Shown here: piece after piece, positions 58,501 through 64,000 of the stretch
Numbering within the stretch: position 1 is the first letter of the stretch
Layout: the number at the start of each line of letters is the position of its first letter
Source of the DNA: Ailanthus altissimus
Taxonomy: Eukaryota; Streptophyta; Magnoliopsida; Sapindales; Simaroubaceae
Direction of reading: 5' to 3'
Assembly: GCA_946807835.1 (NCBI GenBank)
Contig: OX327699.1
Location: 20,262,014-20,326,013 of the forward strand
DNA length: 64,000 nt
Program-made: the position numbers and the translations under genes
The notes under the pieces: generated by a model
What the model saw: the letters and a program-made list of their open reading frames with translations, nothing else
Databases searched by the model: none
What the model was told of the DNA's origin: nothing

Positions 58501-59766
58501 AAAATGTGAAGCTGTGGGTCTTTGGCAATTGGATATTGGAGCTTGTCCAATCAACTTCGGTAATTGTTCTGGAATAAAGCATGTAGGAAATTAATTAAGT
58601 GTTTTGCCATTTAATATCATTCATTAGCTTGACAGGAAAAAATTTATGGTTACATTCACAGTGCTTCCTAAGGTTAATTAGGAGTTCAGTAGCAATAGTA
58701 GTCAAGATTGAAGATAACCCATTTATCCAAATATGTACATTATGTCTATTGTTCGTCTTGGGGATGGGGACTTATTGTTACGTGAATTCCAAATAAAATA
58801 GATGACAGATTCATATGCATGAAGGTGCCTGCTTTGTGTTGCATATTGCACTGACAAAAATGTATAGTTTGGCTTAGCAGATATATATTGAAGCTCTGTT
58901 AATATATTCGTTATTCTTTTCTGTATACCAGGCAATAGGATGCTTTACTTAATAATTTTTCCTATATAAATTATACTTGGAACCGTCTTAGAGATTTCAT
59001 ATTTGTCACTATGTCATATATGTTTCACATGTGTACTAAGTGCTGACAAAACTTAACTTTGGCATCTTTGACTAAGATGACCTTAGTTTATCTGCAATTC
59101 AATGAAATGGCATCTCCATTGAGGTTGGGGTCTGATCCAGTTTATGTTGATTAGGATGTTGGTGAGTCACAATAATTTCTGACCTAAACATTGGCAGAAT
59201 GTCTGCTAGTCCAATATTCTATTGTGGTATTGTGGTTTCATGATGGGGCTCTCCAAATTATATAATGTTATTTATTTGTAGTTCATTGCTATCTGTTTTC
59301 TTAGTGTAATTATGCTTGTCCCAAGCTTTTAAGTGAATTTTGTCTAGGCTGTAATCTGAGAAAAAAGAACTTCCCTTGCTTAGAGAGTAACCTGATATCA
59401 ATTTAGGGGTGCTATTAAATTTTGTTGTTCTAACAAAGCATCAAGTGATTAATAAAAATGCCTTTGATGTTGAATATAATCCTGCTAGGCAGTGCAAGTT
59501 TTGTGCTCGCTAATTTACAGTTCAAGCGACAAGCACATCTTTGTAATCTGCCTGTGATTCTCCACTCTTCAGTTAAGTTGAACATTGACCTGAATCTGAA
59601 CTAGCTTTAAAGGCTTAAAGCTGGTGTGGTAGAATAGGCAACAAATCAACTACCCTGTTTATGTCCAGACTCAAAACTAAGCAAGCTTAGATATCATCAT
59701 CTCATAATTTTTTTGCTTATAGTTGTCAAAAGTTTCCGCTCAATGCCCACCATCTTTTCTTTTTTG
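58501..59766. other. pseudogene 3' flank, then unique DNA
   Basis: To about 59630 it mirrors 54757-55975. Then ~135 bp of unique sequence leads to the gypsy LTR. No gene. Confidence 0.55.
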
Positions 59767-59797
59767 TGTCACGCTCCAAGTGCTCTCAAGCACTTGG

Positions 59798-62505
59798 TGT
59801 CACGCCCCAGACCCAACAGATCTGACACACGACATCACTTATATTCATTCAATAATACTTAAACATTCATTTTAATTTCTTTCAGAATTATAGCAATTGA
59901 ATTATGACTGGGACAATTACTAAACCGGAGATACGCAGAGTTTTCTCAGAGATTAACACTCTACTACGTCACCAGTAGCAACTTTGTTACCGGAAGCCCA
60001 GAATATATTCATTGCAAATTCTTACTTAAAATCAATCCATTACTACACTTGGTGAAACTTAAACTAAATCCAACCACACACAATAAAATAATACATAAGT
60101 ATTTATTCAACAGGGACAAATCAAATATTTTATCCCATATGTCCCCAAATGAAACACTTAGCAACCTAACAACTTAGGGAACCCAAGGAACAGCAGAAGC
60201 CTTGCCAAATCCGCTAAGCACACATGTACCTTATTTACCTGAAATCACCATAAACTATAATGAGTATAAAACTCAGTAAGCATACTAGTTTTTCATATAT
60301 CAAATACAAATACATATATGTACACAATGCATATGTATGATATGTTGTTATCAATCAAAATCATAATCTTATCAAATCACATATCATGTAAGCGCTTACA
60401 CATTCTTTCAAAACATATAATAGGAATACCATCACTCAACTACTACTTAGTAGGACTTACATATCACATATCACATAATGAGCCAAATGTCACTCGTAGG
60501 TGACATACCGTATGAGAGGAATAGTACAAGTGAGGTCTTGAATAACATATATATAATGCTTATGCCCGAAGGTAAAAGCCAAACCCTCACCCTGATCATC
60601 GGTGAGTCCTCTCACATGCACCAATACGCCACCACACGAATGTGATGACTCACTCTTCCTTTAGGTACCAATAGGATCCTCCCTACATACGGAACACATA
60701 ACATATACCAATCCCAAAGGAAAGGCCACACATAAAGGCTCCACAAATCACATAAAATGCCTACTAAGTTAACAGTGAGTTCAAGTACCCTCAAAATACA
60801 AAATATTTCTCATGGACATATTACACTTCAAAAGCTTTCTTTATTAAACACATCTTATTTTGAAAGCTCACTTACAAAAACACATGTATGTCCATGCTCA
60901 ATGTCAATGCTCACATTCAGAAACATATATTCACATTTCATATCAAAATATACTTTGATATAACATAAACATATTCTTAACCCCATTTGCAAAATCATAC
61001 AAAACAATTACTATGTTTATTGTGATTTCAGTAAAAAGTCTAGTATACTTACCTCTTAACACTTTCAGCTACAAGGCTTAAATCTCCTTAACCTATCAAT
61101 GGAGATTAATCCTTTCATAAGCCTCACAATTCACACAAAATACTTTAAATAGCTTACAAAATTATACACAATGCATTTATCACATTAAATTGGTCTAAAT
61201 ATTTGATTTCTTAAAACCTCTCATTCTGACCACTTACACTTAACAAAAATTTCTAATACATCAAATGATGTCCAATTACTCCAAAATCAGAATATACCAT
61301 TTTTGACTCATATATCCTTCTTATATATAAATATTATATCAAATTTCCTACACAATCCATTCCATACACACCATCGAATCCAAACTACAAACCTGACAGG
61401 ATCAAGATACTTACTGAACAGTATTCAATCTCCCAATTTTATAAAATCATATACTAACTCAAAAATTATAAAACTACCACATAATTACTCTTAACACATA
61501 TCTCAGTCCATGATAAATATTTCACTTCCAAATCACTGCCAAAAGTATTTTAAAACTATTTTATTCTATAACTTTAAAAATCTGTTAATCAAATATTGCA
61601 ATGAGTTGATACACTTTAGAAATTCATAACACTTCAACCACATTGATCTAAATTCTCAATTCCGAGTATATCATATTAGACATATAAAATTATCATATTC
61701 CACAAATTCATAATTTTTGAAGATCATTTAGTAGGACAAAAATTATTTTTCACTGTACTATACTGTTTACACAGGAAATTTCCAGAATTTCAGGGTCATT
61801 TTGGTAAATTCACTATAAATTCAATTTCCAGAATTTTCAATCGATTCAAAGTCTCAGATGATCCTTAACATGTCTAATTTCATATACTCAAAATTCAAAA
61901 CCAGAATCGAATCACAACAATTTATAAAATTCCTAAATCAAGAGGTTATCCAGCAGAAATTCCACAATTCATCATAATTTATCAAACTATCTTATAAATC
62001 ATCATCAATTCTCAAACTATCATACGAAATACACATCAAATCCTCAATTATACATATTTCCAGAAATCAAAACTTAAAGAAATTAACATAATTAACACCA
62101 ATAAATTAAGAAATAATTGTGATATACCTCTTAAGATCCAAAAATTCCAATTTCTTCTTCTTCTTCTTCTCTTTCTCTCTCCTCTATTTCTCTCTTTTCT
62201 CTCTTAAAAGGGGTAGCTCGACCTAAATGAGAGAATTAGGGTTTTAAAAGTATATTTTTATACTAAGTGGCTAATTTTTGGTATTTACGAATTCACCCTC
62301 AAAACTTTCAAAGTATAACAATTTGGTCCCTAAAATAATTCCAAAGTCTTGCAAATAAACCCAATACTAATAGTATATCCTTAACCTATAAAAACACTAC
62401 TAATAACAATATATAAATCAAGGATCACCCACATACAAATAAAATACGTATATTTATATATATAAATATACATATTCTTACCGGTTATGGATACTGGTTA
62501 CTACA
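59798..62505 (-). mobile_element. 2.7-kb solo LTR nested in the gypsy LTR
   Basis: Begins TGTCACGCCCC and ends GGTTACTACA, with a perfect 5-bp target duplication CTTGG at 59793-59797 and 62506-62510. There is no coding inside and no second LTR, so it is a solo LTR of another, large-LTR family. Minus orientation is inferred: read that way it has a TATA-like ATAAAAATATAC (near 62255), then AAACCCTAATTCTCTC and a purine-rich leader, and ends GGGGCGTGACA. Confidence 0.82.
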
Positions 62506-62756
62506 CTTGGTACGCGACTAGGCCTGTTGGAGGTCTCTTGGACCATGGAGCGTTACGTGGATCAAAGCTTCTAGAAGGCCCGCTATTTGGATGGAGAACC
62601 GGACTGGGCCCGTGACTTATTAGGGTAGTTCACCTTAATTAGAATTCTATAAAAGGTAGAATGGCATCTTAAAATATTCTAGGGAATATTATCCCATCTT
62701 GTATGTACACCGTTAGATCATTTAGATCTCAGCCGTCGATTGTATAGGGCTATTAC

Positions 62757-62765
62757 TATATAAAG
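62757..62765 (+). promoter_or_regulatory. TATA box of gypsy LTR
   Basis: TATATAAAG, ~170 bp before the LTR end and ~200 bp before the gag ATG. Confidence 0.65.
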
Positions 62766-62961
62766 GGAAGACCCTCACTTGTATAAATAATCTCATAGCT
62801 TTGTTTTCTCCTCAGTAATATAGAGAGCATTCGTGCAAACACTTGGTGTGCTTGTTTTTCTTTTCTTTGTGTGGTTTTCTCGGCTGCTTAGCGCTCAACG
62901 CGTCTAAGGCTGCACGGTTCGAAAACAGTCCGTGACAGTTAGTATCAGAGTAGGTTCAAAG

Positions 62962-64000
62962 ATGGAGAAAGACGGCGTATCATCAGATTTGACTGAAGAG
63001 AGAGGTCGGAACCCTAAAGCTAAGAAGCACGGCACTATCTCTCGCGAGAAGTCAGCAGATCCAGGTCAGGATGTGGGGAGTATGGTAAGAGCACTCAGCG
63101 GCGCTGTTGGGAAGGCAGCAGATCGCCTTGGAGAGCTGGAGCAGCAAGTAGAGAAGATCGAGGTGGGCCTCGACATTTAAGGAGACGAGCTACGCTCCCT
63201 TATCAGCACATCCATTGAGGCTTACGCTGATAAACAGCGAGACTGGATTAAGGCTTTCCTCACAATGGACAGTATTCAAACCCAAGTAGAGGAACTACGC
63301 CGAGGGTTTGAAACTGTCAAGGAGGATGTGGTGCTGTGCAAGCGGGTGATGGCGAACGGGTCTGTCGCTGCTTAAGTTATGGTGTTTGCACCGAGGGTCG
63401 ATGCTCCTAAGCCTAAGGAGTTCAGCGGGAAGCGGAACGCCAAGGAGTTTGACAAATACTTCTGGCAGATGGAGAGATACTTTGACGCCTTAGGCGTACG
63501 GGACGAGGATAAGGTAAACACCGCGACCCTATATCTTTCTGATCATGCAATTCTGTGGTGGCGTAAGAAGAGCGAGGAGATTCGCAAGGGTACCTGCATC
63601 ATTAACACCTGGACAAAGTTGCAATAGGAGCTGAAGTGTCAATTCTATCCGGAGAATGTGACGTACGACGCTAAAAAACGTTTAAAGGAGTTGAAACAGA
63701 CCAAGTCTATTGGTGAGTACGTAGAAGAGTACTCACTACTGATGCTGCAGATCCCCAATATGAGTGAAGAAGACTTGCTGTTGAATTTTCTTGACGAATT
63801 ACAGACATGGGCGTCCAATGAGCTGAGGCGGCGTGGAGTGCAGAACATATTCGACGCCCTCACATTAGCGGAAACGCTTACTGATTACTGCAAGGGTGAT
63901 GTAGGGAAGTCCAAAACTTCAAAGCCCAATCACAGCAAAGGTGAGGGAACCAGGGAGTCTCAACCTTCGCAGGATAAGGAGGAGAAAGGTAAACCGCCCA
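62962..64000 (+). pseudogene. Ty3/gypsy gag with three in-frame stops, runs off the window
   Basis: The ATG at 62962 lies 25 bases after the LTR. One frame continues to base 64000 without any shift but is cut by TAA at 63178, TAA at 63373 and TAG at 63625. The order is: a charged N-terminal region with a coiled-coil-like stretch (LGELEQQVEKIEVGLD, residues 56-71), then a Retrotrans_gag domain (PKEFSGKRNAKEFDKYFWQM, YLSDHAILWW, KRLKELKQTKSIGEYVEEY, LLLNFLDELQTWASNELRR). A basic linker follows that should lead to the zinc knuckle beyond the window. It would form the capsid of the retrotransposon particle if intact. Confidence 0.87.

Larger units (their letters stand above)
55981..59630 (+). repeat. 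4-kb tandem duplication, unit 2
   Basis: Diverged copy of 52032-55980 holding the B3 pseudogene. Ends near AAGGCTTAAAGCTGGTGTGG. Confidence 0.85.
59767..62937 (+). mobile_element. 5' LTR of a Ty3/gypsy element, interrupted by a solo LTR
   Basis: Begins TGTCACGCTCC and ends CAGTCCGTGACA, so its ends are a 7-bp inverted pair TGTCACG/CGTGACA. Without the insert and one target copy it is about 458 bp. It has a TATA box TATATAAAG at 62757-62765. The 3' boundary is fixed by the primer-binding site at 62938 (TTAGTATCAGAG, a variant of the Met-tRNA type). The rest of the element continues beyond the window. Confidence 0.8.

Noticed and set aside
60318..61494. Short open frames inside the solo LTR
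   Set aside because: Low-complexity His/Ile/Ser-rich frames typical of AT-rich LTR sequence; no domain.

Overview
The window is AT-rich nuclear DNA from a flowering plant, almost certainly a eudicot. The evidence is genes with many short introns and GT-AG borders, a plant-type tRNA-Leu gene, plant B3-domain and DUF829/TMEM53-like genes, and dense plant mobile elements (Ty1/copia, Ty3/gypsy, Mutator-like). I cannot name the species. No bacterial, organellar or CRISPR sequence is present.

Layout. (1) Positions 1-1391 hold a possible exon of an off-window gene and unassigned sequence. (2) A ~17-kb block is present twice in direct orientation, at 1392-18411 and 21471-38370, about 20 kb apart. 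Each copy carries, in order: an LTR-retrotransposon fragment, a tRNA-Leu(AAG) gene, a degenerate copia element nested in a fold-back element, a small two-EF-hand protein gene, a second degenerate copia element on the minus strand, two conserved hairpins, a solo-LTR-like sequence, and a noncoding island with no substitutions between the copies. The 3-kb spacer between the copies contains a third, diverged EF-hand gene that the second copy lacks. (3) Positions 38371-42500 hold an intact seven-exon DUF829/TMEM53-like alpha/beta-hydrolase gene. (4) Positions 42620-43372 and 44412-49988 are two Mutator-type elements. The larger has ~600-bp terminal inverted repeats, a perfect 9-bp target duplication, and remnants of a DUF1985 gene and a MuDR-type transposase. 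(5) Positions 50173-52067 hold a five-exon SDR gene resembling plant farnesol dehydrogenase, with the large Mutator element ending about 107 bp before its TATA box. (6) Positions 52902-54756 hold a six-exon B3-domain gene. A second, older tandem duplication (about 52032-55980 and 55981-59630) produced a decayed B3 pseudogene plus a scrap of the SDR gene's last exon. (7) From 59767 to the end lies a Ty3/gypsy element whose 5' LTR is interrupted by a 2.7-kb solo LTR of another family. Its gag frame is broken by three in-frame stops.

The likely functional genes are the three small EF-hand proteins, the tRNA-Leu copy at 23071, the DUF829 gene, the SDR gene and the first B3 gene. They show no pathway linkage. 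The main themes are tandem duplication at two scales, nested transposition next to promoters, and unequal decay of duplicates (tRNA, B3, copia). Coordinates and reading frames were worked out by eye. Family assignments rest on recognised motifs, not on a database search.
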